Shown here: positions 36,721 through 45,138 of the stretch, piece by piece
Layout: each line of letters starts with the position of its first letter
How positions within the stretch are numbered: position 1 is the first letter of the stretch
Source: Arthrobacter sp. Leaf141
GTDB lineage: Bacteria; Actinomycetota; Actinomycetes; Actinomycetales; Micrococcaceae
Assembly: GCF_001424565.1 (NCBI RefSeq)
Contig: NZ_LMOL01000023.1
Coordinates: 62,001-126,000 of the forward strand
Direction of reading: 5' to 3'
Length of the DNA stretch: 64,000 bases
Notes under the pieces: generated by a model
Database searches by the model: none
What the model was told of the DNA's origin: nothing
The model's input: the letters and a program-made list of their open reading frames with translations, nothing else
Made by a program: the position numbers and the translations under genes

Positions 36721-37562
36721 CACGGCCTTTCTTGCTGATGGTTGTTTACTTCAACCAGGCTGGCGGGGGCTGCCGGGGAGCCTGCGGGCTCCGGGGCAGA
36801 CAGCCTGCCTGTGGGAATGTGGGTGGTGCAGACGTGGCCGCCGCGGGCCAGCGTGGAAAGCCGGCGGACGTCGACGCCCACCAGCCGGGAGAAAACTTCG
36901 GTCTCAACGTCGCAGAATACGGGGAAACGGGACGCGAGTTCCTGGATGGGGCAGTGTCCCTGGCACAGCTGGACGCTGGACAGGGCCGCCGGCAGCGGGG
37001 CCTTGGCTTCGATGGAGGCTGCGGAGGACACGAAGTTGTCCCGGCTCAGGGCATCGGAGAGCGCCTTGGCACGGTCGGCGATGTCCGGGCCTGCCTTGTC
37101 GATTTCCGGGGCGTAGCGGCGTTCCATGTCGGCGAAGCGTTCGACGGCGAACGCCCGGACAGCGTCCGGGCCGGCGGCTTTCTGGAGCTGCTGGAGCGCC
37201 AGGGCGGCGATGTCCAGGTAATCGTTCCCCAGGCTCGACTGGCCCTGCGAGCTCAGGACGTACCGCCGGGCGGGGCGTCCTGCGCCGCCGCCGGAGCGGG
37301 CAGCACGCTTGACTTCGATGACGCCCGCGCGCGAAAGGTTATCCAGGTGGCGCCGGACGGCGGCAGGGGTGAAGCCCAGAAGGTCGCCGAGTTCGGCGGC
37401 GCTCACGGGCCCGTGCTCCAGGACGGCGGACAGGACGCGGTCCCGGGTTCGGTCATCCGCGTCGGCCACCGCACCGGCGGCCACAGGGCTGCGGTGGGTG
37501 GGGGCCTGTGCGGCCCCGCGCCCGGTGACGGGCGCAACAGTAGCGTTACTCACGGAATACAC
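36720..37562 (-). CDS. sufR: SufR-type Fe-S-sensing transcriptional regulator
   Basis: A 280-residue regulator. An N-terminal winged HTH ([25 protein letters not shown]) precedes a C-terminal half with four cysteines at about 200, 204, 217 and 245 (LCQGHC-x12-C and GGHVC), which fit a [4Fe-4S] sensor. It would repress the suf operon when its cluster is full. The GTG at 37562 has CATGAT 6 nt upstream and no Shine-Dalgarno, so it is probably leaderless; GTG 37553 is the alternative, 3 codons shorter. Confidence 0.92.
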   Translation of the reverse strand: MYSVSNATVAPVTGRGAAQAPTHRSPVAAGAVADADDRTRDRVLSAVLEHGPVSAAELGDLLGFTPAAVRRHLDNLSRAGVIEVKRAARSGGGAGRPARRYVLSSQGQSSLGNDYLDIAALALQQLQKAAGPDAVRAFAVERFADMERRYAPEIDKAGPDIADRAKALSDALSRDNFVSSAASIEAKAPLPAALSSVQLCQGHCPIQELASRFPVFCDVETEVFSRLVGVDVRRLSTLARGGHVCTTHIPTGRLSAPEPAGSPAAPASLVEVNNHQQERP

Positions 37563-37568
37563 AACACA

Positions 37569-37574
37569 ATCATG
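37569..37574 (-). promoter_or_regulatory. Predicted -10 of the sufR operon
   Basis: CATGAT on the minus strand, 6 nt before GTG 37562. A nearby imperfect palindrome (ACACAATCATGTCGT) is a candidate SufR site. Confidence 0.45.
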
Positions 37575-37657
37575 TCGTAATTTAGTCCCGTCCTCCAGTA
37601 AGGACAGGCTGGCCTCGGCCTGGCGGCCGGCGCGGCGGCCGTAAGTACTACGTCCCG

Positions 37658-37663
37658 TAGAAT
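37658..37663 (+). promoter_or_regulatory. Leaderless -10 box of the ABC exporter operon
   Basis: TAGAAT, near consensus, 6 nt before GTG 37670. Confidence 0.6.
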
Positions 37664-37669
37664 ACGTGG

Positions 37670-38638
37670 GTGCGATCCCCATCTTCCCCGGTCCTGTCCA
37701 TTGACGGGCTCATCAAGGACGTCGGCCCCCTTTCCAGCCTCGACGGCCGGATGCTCCGCGTGGTCAGCGGTGTGTCGCTGACCGCGGAACGCGGCCAGGT
37801 CACCGCCCTCCTCGGCGCCAACGGAGCCGGTAAAACCACCACGCTCGAGTGCGCGCAGGGCCTGCAGAAGCGTACCGGGGGAACCATCACCCTGCTGGGC
37901 CAGGACCCCGCTGCGGCGGGGGCTGACCTGCGGTCCCGCGTTGGCGTGATGCTGCAGGACGGCGGCCTCCCTCCGTCGGCCAGGCCCATCCCGCTGCTGC
38001 GGCACGTCGCAGGCCTTTACGCCAACCCCTGGCCGGTGCCCGAACTCGTGGAACGGCTGGGCATCGACGCCTTCAGCCGAACCACTGTGCGCCGGCTCTC
38101 CGGCGGCCAGAAACAGCGCCTGGCCCTGGCTGCGGCGCTGATCGGCCGCCCCGAAGTGCTCTTCCTGGATGAGCCAAGCGCCGGCCTGGACCCGCAGTCA
38201 CGCCAGGTGGTGTTCGAGCTCATCGCAGAACTCCGCGACGCCGGCATGGGAATCATCCTCACCACGCACCTGATGGATGACGCCCAGCGGCTTGCCGATT
38301 ATGTCTACATCATCGACGGCGGCCGCAACGTAGCCGAGGGCACGGTCCAGGAACTGCTGCAGCGGGACCATGGCGTAACACCCGGCGCGGAGCAGGTGCG
38401 CACCCTGGTCTTTGATGCGGACCCCGGACTGGAGTTCGACGGCGTCCTGCCGCCCGGTGCGGAAATCCTCGAGGTCCGGGCCGGCAGCTACACGGTGACC
38501 GGCGCCCTGGCCCCGGCGCACCTGGCCGCTCTGGCCACCTGGTGGGAAGCACGCAACATCATGCCGACCGCCATGAGCCTGCAGGCGCGTAGCCTTGAAG
38601 ACGTCTTTTTGGATATTTCGGGAAAGGACGTCCGATGA
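37670..38638 (+). CDS. ABC transporter ATP-binding protein
   Basis: A 322-residue ATPase of the ABC-2/DrrA type: Walker A GANGAGKTTTLE, signature LSGGQKQRLALA, Walker B VLFLDEPSAGLDPQ and H-loop TTHLMDDA. The C-terminal 80 residues are an ancillary domain. It is paired with the permease that follows and overlaps it by 4 nt. It diverges from sufR and lies before ctaA, an order I recall from M. tuberculosis (Rv1456c-Rv1460 region). Substrate unknown; export of a drug or heme-related compound is a guess. Confidence 0.93.
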   Translation: MRSPSSPVLSIDGLIKDVGPLSSLDGRMLRVVSGVSLTAERGQVTALLGANGAGKTTTLECAQGLQKRTGGTITLLGQDPAAAGADLRSRVGVMLQDGGLPPSARPIPLLRHVAGLYANPWPVPELVERLGIDAFSRTTVRRLSGGQKQRLALAAALIGRPEVLFLDEPSAGLDPQSRQVVFELIAELRDAGMGIILTTHLMDDAQRLADYVYIIDGGRNVAEGTVQELLQRDHGVTPGAEQVRTLVFDADPGLEFDGVLPPGAEILEVRAGSYTVTGALAPAHLAALATWWEARNIMPTAMSLQARSLEDVFLDISGKDVR

Positions 38639-39450
38639 ACGGGACCCCCGCAACCACCGGCCCTGCGCCGTCCCCCGGCGCTGCCGGAAACCCGGGCGGC
38701 AGCACGCTTTCCGGTCCGGCGACGCTGTTCCGGCGGGTGCTGCTGCAGGGCAAATACGAGGCGCTGGCGATGCTGCGGAACGGTGAGCAGCTGATCCTTG
38801 CCATCATCCTTCCGCTGCTGGCACTGGTGGGACTCACAGTCACGCCTTTCCTGGACGGCATGGGTGCCAGCCGGATCAACGTCGCCGTACCGGGCATCCT
38901 GGCACTGTGCGCCATGTCCACGGCCTTCACCGGCCAAGGGATCGCCACGGGGTTTGACCGCCGCTACGGTGTGCTCCGCTTCCTGTCCACCACTCCCCTG
39001 GGCCGCGGTGGACTGATCGCCGGCAAGGCCCTCTCCGTCCTGGTGGTCCTGTGCCTGCAGGTGGTGGTGGTGACCCTGGTGGCGCTGCTGCTTGGCTGGC
39101 AGCCGCCCGCCGCGGGGTGGCTGCCCGGCCTGCTGCTGCTGGTCCTTGGTGCAGGCGCCTTCACGGCGCTGGGCCTGCTGGTTGCCGGAACCGTCCGGCC
39201 GGAAGCCACCCTGGCCATCACCAACCTGCTGTGGATCCTGCTGGGCGCCCTCGGCGGGATTGTCATCCCGGGCGAACGGCTCCCGGGTGCCGCGCAGGCA
39301 GTGGTGCACTACCTGCCCTCAGGTGCGCTGGGCGAGTCCCTGCGTGAGGCATTCCTTGGCGGCACCCTGAACGGCGCCGCTGCCCTTGTCCTGCTGCTGT
39401 GGACGGTTATCGCCGGTGCAGCAGCCATCCGCTGGTTCAAATGGAATTGA
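38635..39450 (+). CDS. ABC-2 type transporter permease
   Basis: A 271-residue membrane protein with six hydrophobic segments from about residue 45 onward, after a Pro/Gly-rich cytoplasmic N terminus. It has the DrrB-type segment RYGVLRFLSTTPLGRGGLIAGK. It is the partner of the preceding ATPase, whose stop it overlaps (ATGA), and is followed by ctaA 7 nt later, so all three share a transcript. Confidence 0.92.
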   Translation: MNGTPATTGPAPSPGAAGNPGGSTLSGPATLFRRVLLQGKYEALAMLRNGEQLILAIILPLLALVGLTVTPFLDGMGASRINVAVPGILALCAMSTAFTGQGIATGFDRRYGVLRFLSTTPLGRGGLIAGKALSVLVVLCLQVVVVTLVALLLGWQPPAAGWLPGLLLLVLGAGAFTALGLLVAGTVRPEATLAITNLLWILLGALGGIVIPGERLPGAAQAVVHYLPSGALGESLREAFLGGTLNGAAALVLLLWTVIAGAAAIRWFKWN

Positions 39451-39457
39451 GTTTTTC

Positions 39458-40408
39458 GTGAGCACGGTTTCCCGCCTTCCTCAACTAGCCGGCCGCCTTG
39501 CCGCGCGGCTGCCCCGCACGGTGGACAAGAGTGTCCGCCGCCTGGCCGTGGCCTCCCTGATCGGGCAGACCCTGCTGGTGGTGACCGGCGGCGCTGTCCG
39601 GCTGACCGCTTCCGGACTGGGCTGCCCCACCTGGCCGCGCTGTACCGAAACGTCCCTGGTGAACACGCCGGAGATGGGAATCCACGGCTTCATCGAATTC
39701 GGCAACCGGCTGCTTACTTTTGCGCTGGCCGCCGTCGCCGCCCTCCTGCTGGTGTACCTGTGGAACCTCCGCAAGGAACGCCGGGACCTGTTCCTGCTGG
39801 CCCTGGGCCTGCTCGCCAGCATTCCGGCGCAGGCTGTGATCGGTGGCATCACCGTCCTGACCCAACTCAACCCCTGGGTGGTGGGCCTGCACTTCCTGGT
39901 CTCCATGGCCCTGGTGGTCTTCGCCACCCTGCTGGTGAACCGGGCCTACGGGCGGACCGGCAGGTTCCCCGCCCTTCGGCTTCCCGCTGTTCCGGGCGTT
40001 ATGCGCCCGCTGACCGCCGCCGTCGCCATCTTCTCCATCCTGGCCGTGATGCTGGGCGTGGTGGTCACCGGAGCCGGGCCCCACGCCGGCGACGCCGACG
40101 CCCCCCGCAACAACCTTGACTGGGACCTGTTCTCACACATCCATGCCGTACCGGCTTACCTGATTACAGCAGGAACCCTGGTGGCGGTGGCAGTGGTCCT
40201 GTTGCGCCGGATCAAGGGTCCGTTCCGTGCAGCCGTGCTGGGCCTGCTGGCCGTGACGCTGCTGCAGGGCGTCATCGGCTTCACGCAGTACTACAACGGC
40301 ATTCCTGAACTGCTGGTTGCGGCGCACATGCTCGGAGCCGCGCTCTTGATGTCAGCCGCTACCAACGCCTGGGATGTTGCCCGCAGCAGCCCCGTGGCTG
40401 CCGGGTAG
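39458..40408 (+). CDS. ctaA: Heme A synthase
   Basis: A 316-residue membrane protein oxidising heme O to heme A for cytochrome c oxidase. Eight hydrophobic segments and the conserved GGAVRLTASGLGCPTWPRC with the paired Cys, IEFGNRL with Glu, GLHF, SHIHAVP and AAHMLGA histidines (heme ligands) are seen. It starts at GTG 39458, 7 nt after the permease. ctaB, the preceding pathway step, lies 3 kb away on the opposite strand. Confidence 0.96.
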   Translation: MSTVSRLPQLAGRLAARLPRTVDKSVRRLAVASLIGQTLLVVTGGAVRLTASGLGCPTWPRCTETSLVNTPEMGIHGFIEFGNRLLTFALAAVAALLLVYLWNLRKERRDLFLLALGLLASIPAQAVIGGITVLTQLNPWVVGLHFLVSMALVVFATLLVNRAYGRTGRFPALRLPAVPGVMRPLTAAVAIFSILAVMLGVVVTGAGPHAGDADAPRNNLDWDLFSHIHAVPAYLITAGTLVAVAVVLLRRIKGPFRAAVLGLLAVTLLQGVIGFTQYYNGIPELLVAAHMLGAALLMSAATNAWDVARSSPVAAG

Positions 40409-40432
40409 CAGCGCGGACTCCAGTCCCTGCGC

Positions 40433-40466
40433 AAGGCGCCCCGGTCCACCTGGACCGGGGCGCCTT
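40433..40466. terminator. Bidirectional terminator after ctaA
   Basis: A 16-bp arm pair (AAGGCGCCCCGGTCCA) with a tight CC centre, followed on the plus strand by CCATTTTTA. Confidence 0.88.
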
Positions 40467-40480
40467 CCATTTTTAAGACG

Positions 40481-42829
40481 TCAGGATGCCGCTGCAGGCA
40501 CAGGAGTGTTGCCGGCAGCGGCATGCGCGGGATCGAGGACCTCGATCCCGCCGGGCGTCACCAGCACCACCCGCGCGGAGGCGATGTCGTAAAACAGCCC
40601 GGTCGCCTGGACGGTGCCGGCCGCCAGGGCCGGGCCCACCAGGGGGTGGCTTTCCAGTTTGGCCAGTTGAACGGCCACGTTGACCATTCCCAGCTGGTCG
40701 AGGCGGCAGTAGCCTGCCCCGGCTGCCGCCAGCGCCACGGGATGCCCGGCCACCAGTTCGCGGTAGCTGGGCCGGGCGTGGTCCAGCCAGGCCTCGAAAC
40801 CGGTGCCCAGCGCAGCGTTTCCCGTTCCGCCGGCATCGTCGAAGAGGGCCTTCATGGCGCCGCAGTTCGAATGCCCGCAGATGACAATCGAATCCACGTC
40901 CAGGCCCTTGACCGCGAAGGAAAGCGCAGAATCGATGGAGGCATCCTGGCCGTCGTGGCACACCACGTTGCCGATGTTCCGGAGCGTCAGCAGGTCACCC
41001 GGTCCGCTGCTGGTGATGAGGTTCGGGTTGACCCTGGAGTCCACGCAGGCAACAAAGAGGGTGTCCGGGTTCTGGCTGTCCGCCAGGTCCTGCACCAGTG
41101 GCTTGACCTGGTCCGCAAAGCGGCGGTGGTACTTGTTGATCCCCAGCAGGATGGAGCGCAGCGGCCTGGCTGCGGCGGAACCGCCCTCAGCTGCCGCGTG
41201 GCCGGTGACAGCGGCAGCCGGCTCCTGCCACGTGGTCCGCGGCGGCAGCGGCAGCTCACGGGCTTCCTGCCGCTTGGGGGTATTGTCTGCCGCGTCCTGG
41301 AACAGGGTGTTGCCGTGTTCCTCGAGGCTGACGCTGCCGCCGGTTGCCTGGTACTGGTTCTGCCAGGCGATCAACGCCTCGCGGAATGCATGGTCCAGGT
41401 AGTCGGCGTTCATCTCCACCACCATCTGATGGCCTTCCGGGACTGCCTGCAGGACCCGGTTGAGGCGGGGCAACGCGAAGAAGCTGCAGGAGCCGGCAAT
41501 GGTGATCCGCCAGGCGGCGTCTGGGCCGGCAGGCTGGTGGGCCTTGATCTCGGCCCGGAGCACCCGCCACAGTACGCTTGCCGCGGCAAGGGCCAGGCCG
41601 ATGATCACACCCTCGAGCAGGTTGAGGAACACCACGCACAGCAACGTCACGGCGTAGACCAGCAGGTCACCGGTGCGCAGGCTGGTCCGGATGTCCGCCA
41701 CCTTGATCAGCCGCGCCCCGATCACCACCAGGAGTCCGGCGAGGACCGACAACGGAATCAGTTGGATCAGTCCGGCGAAGAGGGCCGAGAAAGCCAGGAT
41801 CCAGATGCCGTGCAGCACGGCCGAGGAACGGGTCCGGGCGCCGGCCTCGACGTTGGTGGCGCTCCGGACGATCACGCCCGTTACGGGCAGGCCGCCAAGC
41901 GATCCGGAAACAATGTTGGCTGCGCCCTGGCCCACCAGTTCCCTGTTGAGGTTGGTGCGGGGCCCGTTCTGCATCTTGTCGACGGCGACGGCGGACAGCA
42001 GGGATTCGATGCTGGCGATCAGGGCCATGGAGAGCACGGCAAACGCAATGGTCCGCCAGTTGCCGTCCGGAAGTTCCGGCAGCGCCACGGCGTCGAAAAT
42101 TGATCCGCTAAAGGAAATCCGTTCCAGGCCTGGCGCCAGTGCCACGGAGAGGGCGGTGCCGGCGGTGACTGCGGCAAGCGGACCGGGAATGCGGCGGATG
42201 GCAGGCGGAAGGTATTTCCAGCCCAGCAGGATGCCGATGACAGCAAGGCCCAGCAGTGCGGCATGGATTTCGAGTCCGGTGATGGCGGCCGGAAGTGATG
42301 CGAGGTTTTCCAGGGCCGAGCCGGCCGGCTGGGCGCCCAGCAGGACCTGGAGCTGCTGCAGGATGATGGTGATGCCGATCCCCGCCAGCATCGCCTTGAC
42401 CACTACGGGGGACACCGCCAGCGCTGCCCGGCCCACCCGGCTGATGCCCAGCAGGAGCTGGACGATGCCTGCAGCTGCGGTGATGGCGCAGGTGGCCTGC
42501 CAGCCGAACTGGTCCACCAGGCCCGCCACGATCACTGTCAGTCCGGCGGCAGGCCCGCTGACCTGCAGCGGCGAGCCGCCCAGGCTGCCGGCCACGAGGC
42601 CGCCGACGGCAGCGGCGATGAGTCCGGCCATGATGGGGGCGCCGGAGGCGGCCGCGATGCCGAGGGAGAGCGGCAAGGCCACCAGGAAGACCACCAGGGA
42701 CGCTGGAATGTCGGCACCCAGGTGACGCAGGAAAGCCGGCCTGCGGAGCCCGGGACGCTTGCTGCCCGGCTGGCCTGGGTTCGGCGGGCTGTGGCTGGTG
42801 GACGGGAGGTTCGAGTGACCGGGGGCCAT
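40481..42829 (-). CDS. SulP-family anion transporter fused to beta-carbonic anhydrase
   Basis: A 782-residue fusion. The N-terminal 430 residues have about 10-12 membrane segments with SulP motifs (ADIPASLVVFLVALPLSLGIA, GVIVRSATNVEAGARTR). A degenerate STAS-like segment spans about residues 440-520. From about residue 560 a beta-class carbonic anhydrase carries the zinc ligands in CVDSRVNP and HSNCGAMKA. It probably moves bicarbonate or sulfate and interconverts it with CO2. ATG 42829 follows AAGGA. It lies between ctaA and a small SDR gene. Confidence 0.92.
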   Translation of the reverse strand: MAPGHSNLPSTSHSPPNPGQPGSKRPGLRRPAFLRHLGADIPASLVVFLVALPLSLGIAAASGAPIMAGLIAAAVGGLVAGSLGGSPLQVSGPAAGLTVIVAGLVDQFGWQATCAITAAAGIVQLLLGISRVGRAALAVSPVVVKAMLAGIGITIILQQLQVLLGAQPAGSALENLASLPAAITGLEIHAALLGLAVIGILLGWKYLPPAIRRIPGPLAAVTAGTALSVALAPGLERISFSGSIFDAVALPELPDGNWRTIAFAVLSMALIASIESLLSAVAVDKMQNGPRTNLNRELVGQGAANIVSGSLGGLPVTGVIVRSATNVEAGARTRSSAVLHGIWILAFSALFAGLIQLIPLSVLAGLLVVIGARLIKVADIRTSLRTGDLLVYAVTLLCVVFLNLLEGVIIGLALAAASVLWRVLRAEIKAHQPAGPDAAWRITIAGSCSFFALPRLNRVLQAVPEGHQMVVEMNADYLDHAFREALIAWQNQYQATGGSVSLEEHGNTLFQDAADNTPKRQEARELPLPPRTTWQEPAAAVTGHAAAEGGSAAARPLRSILLGINKYHRRFADQVKPLVQDLADSQNPDTLFVACVDSRVNPNLITSSGPGDLLTLRNIGNVVCHDGQDASIDSALSFAVKGLDVDSIVICGHSNCGAMKALFDDAGGTGNAALGTGFEAWLDHARPSYRELVAGHPVALAAAGAGYCRLDQLGMVNVAVQLAKLESHPLVGPALAAGTVQATGLFYDIASARVVLVTPGGIEVLDPAHAAAGNTPVPAAAS

Positions 42830-42959
42830 GGATATTCCTTTGCTTGCGGGAAGGATCCATTCCACCGTAACCAGTCAGTAACGCCGAGTGACCAAAAAAG
42901 TGATCAATATGACAAGCCTGTCATATCTAGGTTGCCGAAGTAAGTTCCACGTGCCGCAG

Positions 42960-42965
42960 TAGGGT
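42960..42965 (+). promoter_or_regulatory. Leaderless -10 box of the SDR at 42972
   Basis: TAGGGT, 6 nt before ATG 42972. Confidence 0.5.
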
Positions 42966-42971
42966 TTTTCC

Positions 42972-43655
42972 ATGGGACAACTGATGGTGGTAACGGGTGC
43001 CGGACGGGGATTCGGCCGTGCCTGCGCCGAAGAATTCAGCGCACAGGGCTGGGACGTGGTGGCGGTGGTCAGGTCGGCCCAGGGGCTGGAACCGTTCGAC
43101 GGCGGCATCACCGTCGTCGAGCACAACGTCACGGCCGATCCCGCAGGCGTTTTCCGGGAGGCGCTGGGTGGGCGTGGCGTGGACCTGCTGGTCAACAACG
43201 CCGCGCAGGGTGCCCCGCGCGGCGGGGTCCGCGATGTGGATCCGGACCTGCTGCTGGCAAGCCTCGATACCAACGTGGCGGGGCCGCTCCGGCTGGTGCA
43301 GGAACTGCTGCCGGCCCTGCAGTTGACTCCCGCGCCTCTCATTATCAACGTCAGCTCGCGGCTGGGCTCCCTGTCCCGGCAGGCCGCCGGGCACTACGTC
43401 CACCTGGGCACCAGCTATGCGTACCGCGTCTCGAAGGCCGGGCAGAACATGCTGACCATCTCCCTGGCCAATGAACTCGGTGGCTCAGTCCGATGCTGGG
43501 CAGTTCACCCGGGCCAACTTGCCACGGCCATGGGTGTTCCCGGGGCGTCGAAGCTGCCGGCAACGGCCGCCGTCGAACTTCTCAAGCTGGTGGAAAGCGG
43601 CGACCCGGCTCCCCTGCGGTTCTGCGCGCTGGGCGGAGCCGACCTCGAATGGTGA
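42972..43655 (+). CDS. Short-chain dehydrogenase
   Basis: A 227-residue classical SDR: VVTGAGRGFGRACAEE for NAD(P), LLVNNAAQGAP, catalytic Ser in INVSSRLG and YRVSKAGQN for Tyr-Lys. It is short but complete. It resembles the C-factor/sepiapterin-reductase-like group, but no substrate can be given. It has TAGGGT 6 nt before its ATG and no Shine-Dalgarno. It diverges from the SulP fusion and converges on ctaB with only 22 nt between stops. Confidence 0.9.
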   Translation: MGQLMVVTGAGRGFGRACAEEFSAQGWDVVAVVRSAQGLEPFDGGITVVEHNVTADPAGVFREALGGRGVDLLVNNAAQGAPRGGVRDVDPDLLLASLDTNVAGPLRLVQELLPALQLTPAPLIINVSSRLGSLSRQAAGHYVHLGTSYAYRVSKAGQNMLTISLANELGGSVRCWAVHPGQLATAMGVPGASKLPATAAVELLKLVESGDPAPLRFCALGGADLEW

Positions 43656-43677
43656 TGCCGGGCCGTAAAGTTGCCGG

Positions 43678-44637
43678 CTAACCTGCCATCACGGCGGGGC
43701 CGACGAACGGGTCAACGGCCAGGGCGATAAACAGCAGGGTGAGGTAGCTGATGGAGCCGTGGAACACCTTCATGGCGCGCTTGTCCGAGATCTCCTCGTG
43801 CTGGGCGCGGTTATACAGCGAGTGCGACTCGTAGAGGAACCATGCGCCGGCCACCACGGCCGTGACGGTGTAGACCCAACCGGCCCCGCCGGCGGGAACC
43901 ATCAGCAGGGAGCAGGCCACCATGGCCCAGGCATACAGCACCACCTGCACGGAGACCACCTTGGCGCCCGCGATGGCGCCAAGCATGGGGACGTTGGCGT
44001 TGCGGTAATCCTCGCCGTAGCGCATGGACAGCGGCCAGTAGTGGGGCGGCGTCCACAGGAAGATGACCATAAACAGGATGATGGCGGGCCATTCCACCGA
44101 GTTGGTCACTGCCGCCCAGGCGATGACAACGGGGAAACAGCCGGCGGCACCGCCCCAGACGATGTTCTGGGCCGTGCGCCGTTTCAGGATGATGGTGTAG
44201 ATGACCACATAGAAGAAGATGGCCGCGAGCCCCAGCCAGGCGGACAGGGGGTTGGCGCCGAACCACAGGATGGCGATGGCCGCGGCGCCCAAAAGCCAGG
44301 CAAAAACCAAAGCCTCGCGCGGGGTCACCTCACCGGTGACCAGGGGCCGCTTTTCGGTCCGGTGCATCAGTTTGTCGATGTCGCGGTCGATGTAGCAGTT
44401 GAAGGCGCCGGCACTGCCCGCGGCGAAAGCGCCACCCACCAGGGTGGCAAGGATCAAACCGATGGAGGGAAAGCCGCGCTCGGCGTAGATCATGGTGGGA
44501 AGTGTGCTCACCAGGAGCAGCTCGATCACGCGGGGCTTGGTGAGGGCGAGATACGCCTTGGCCTTACGGGCAAACCCAGGGCCCGTGGTCCCGGATGCTT
44601 TCAGCGGCGTATCGGTTGTGCTCACGGTGGCAGTCAC
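43678..44637 (-). CDS. ctaB: Protoheme IX farnesyltransferase (heme O synthase)
   Basis: A 319-residue UbiA-family membrane enzyme that adds a farnesyl group to heme B. It has the prenyl-diphosphate-binding [20 protein letters not shown] motif near residue 75 and the second loop [13 protein letters not shown], and nine hydrophobic segments. The GTG at 44637 is used; an upstream stretch with two Cys is unlike the family and excluded. A TATGAT -10 lies 150 nt upstream, so a leader of about 140 nt is possible. It diverges from tkt. Confidence 0.95.
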   Translation of the reverse strand: MTATVSTTDTPLKASGTTGPGFARKAKAYLALTKPRVIELLLVSTLPTMIYAERGFPSIGLILATLVGGAFAAGSAGAFNCYIDRDIDKLMHRTEKRPLVTGEVTPREALVFAWLLGAAAIAILWFGANPLSAWLGLAAIFFYVVIYTIILKRRTAQNIVWGGAAGCFPVVIAWAAVTNSVEWPAIILFMVIFLWTPPHYWPLSMRYGEDYRNANVPMLGAIAGAKVVSVQVVLYAWAMVACSLLMVPAGGAGWVYTVTAVVAGAWFLYESHSLYNRAQHEEISDKRAMKVFHGSISYLTLLFIALAVDPFVGPAVMAG

Positions 44638-44784
44638 CCGTTCTGTGTGGCAGTTCTGTCTGGCAATGCAGCTCATGTCCGGCGGCCGGCCCGTCCGCGC
44701 ACCCGCAGCTTCAACCGGCGATCCGCAAACAGCCGGATTCCGGCCCGGACGTTGACGTCCGCTGACTGGAATTGGCCTCCCCTC

Positions 44785-44790
44785 ATCATA
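44785..44790 (-). promoter_or_regulatory. -10 box of ctaB
   Basis: TATGAT on the minus strand, near consensus, about 148 nt before the ctaB GTG. The -35 is unclear. Confidence 0.5.
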
Positions 44791-44948
44791 GCGTGCCGGA
44801 ACCCGCCGCCAGTCCGGCTGATATGCGGTGATGATCGCTCACGTGCCAATTCGAGCAGATTAACTCAACCTCACAGCAGGGCCATTCATAAAAGGGGAAA
44901 TAGCGTCCACAACGTGAGATTTTTCCGATTTCCGGCGCGCGGGCGGGC

Positions 44949-44954
44949 TAAGCT
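44949..44954 (+). promoter_or_regulatory. -10 box of the tkt operon
   Basis: TAAGCT, about 185 nt before the tkt start. It would drive the six-gene pentose phosphate cluster. Confidence 0.45.
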
Positions 44955-45138
44955 GTCACCAGATCAGCGCGCGGCAGGAATGCCTTGGAAAACGCATTCC
45001 ATGCCGGTTCGCGGCTGAGTGATAGATAACGTTTCGATGGTGAACGGCTGGTACACACCGCAGCGGGCGCCACACGGCGTGCCCCTGACCGGATCCGGTG
45101 TACCACCTGCCATCAGCACAGAGAGGGGCCCGGTTTTC

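Larger units (their letters stand above)
44638..45138. other. Divergent promoter and leader region between ctaB and tkt
   Basis: A 501-nt gene-free stretch. It holds TATGAT for ctaB, a palindrome with arms CGGACGT/ACGTCCG at 44746-44761, TAAGCT for tkt (then a leader of about 180 nt) and a 7-bp inverted repeat GGAATGC/GCATTCC at 44977-45000. I see no RNA gene or known riboswitch. Confidence 0.55.

Noticed and set aside
44638..45138. Riboswitch or small RNA in the tkt leader
   Set aside because: There are only short inverted repeats and no conserved aptamer that I recognise. The region is described as a leader only.
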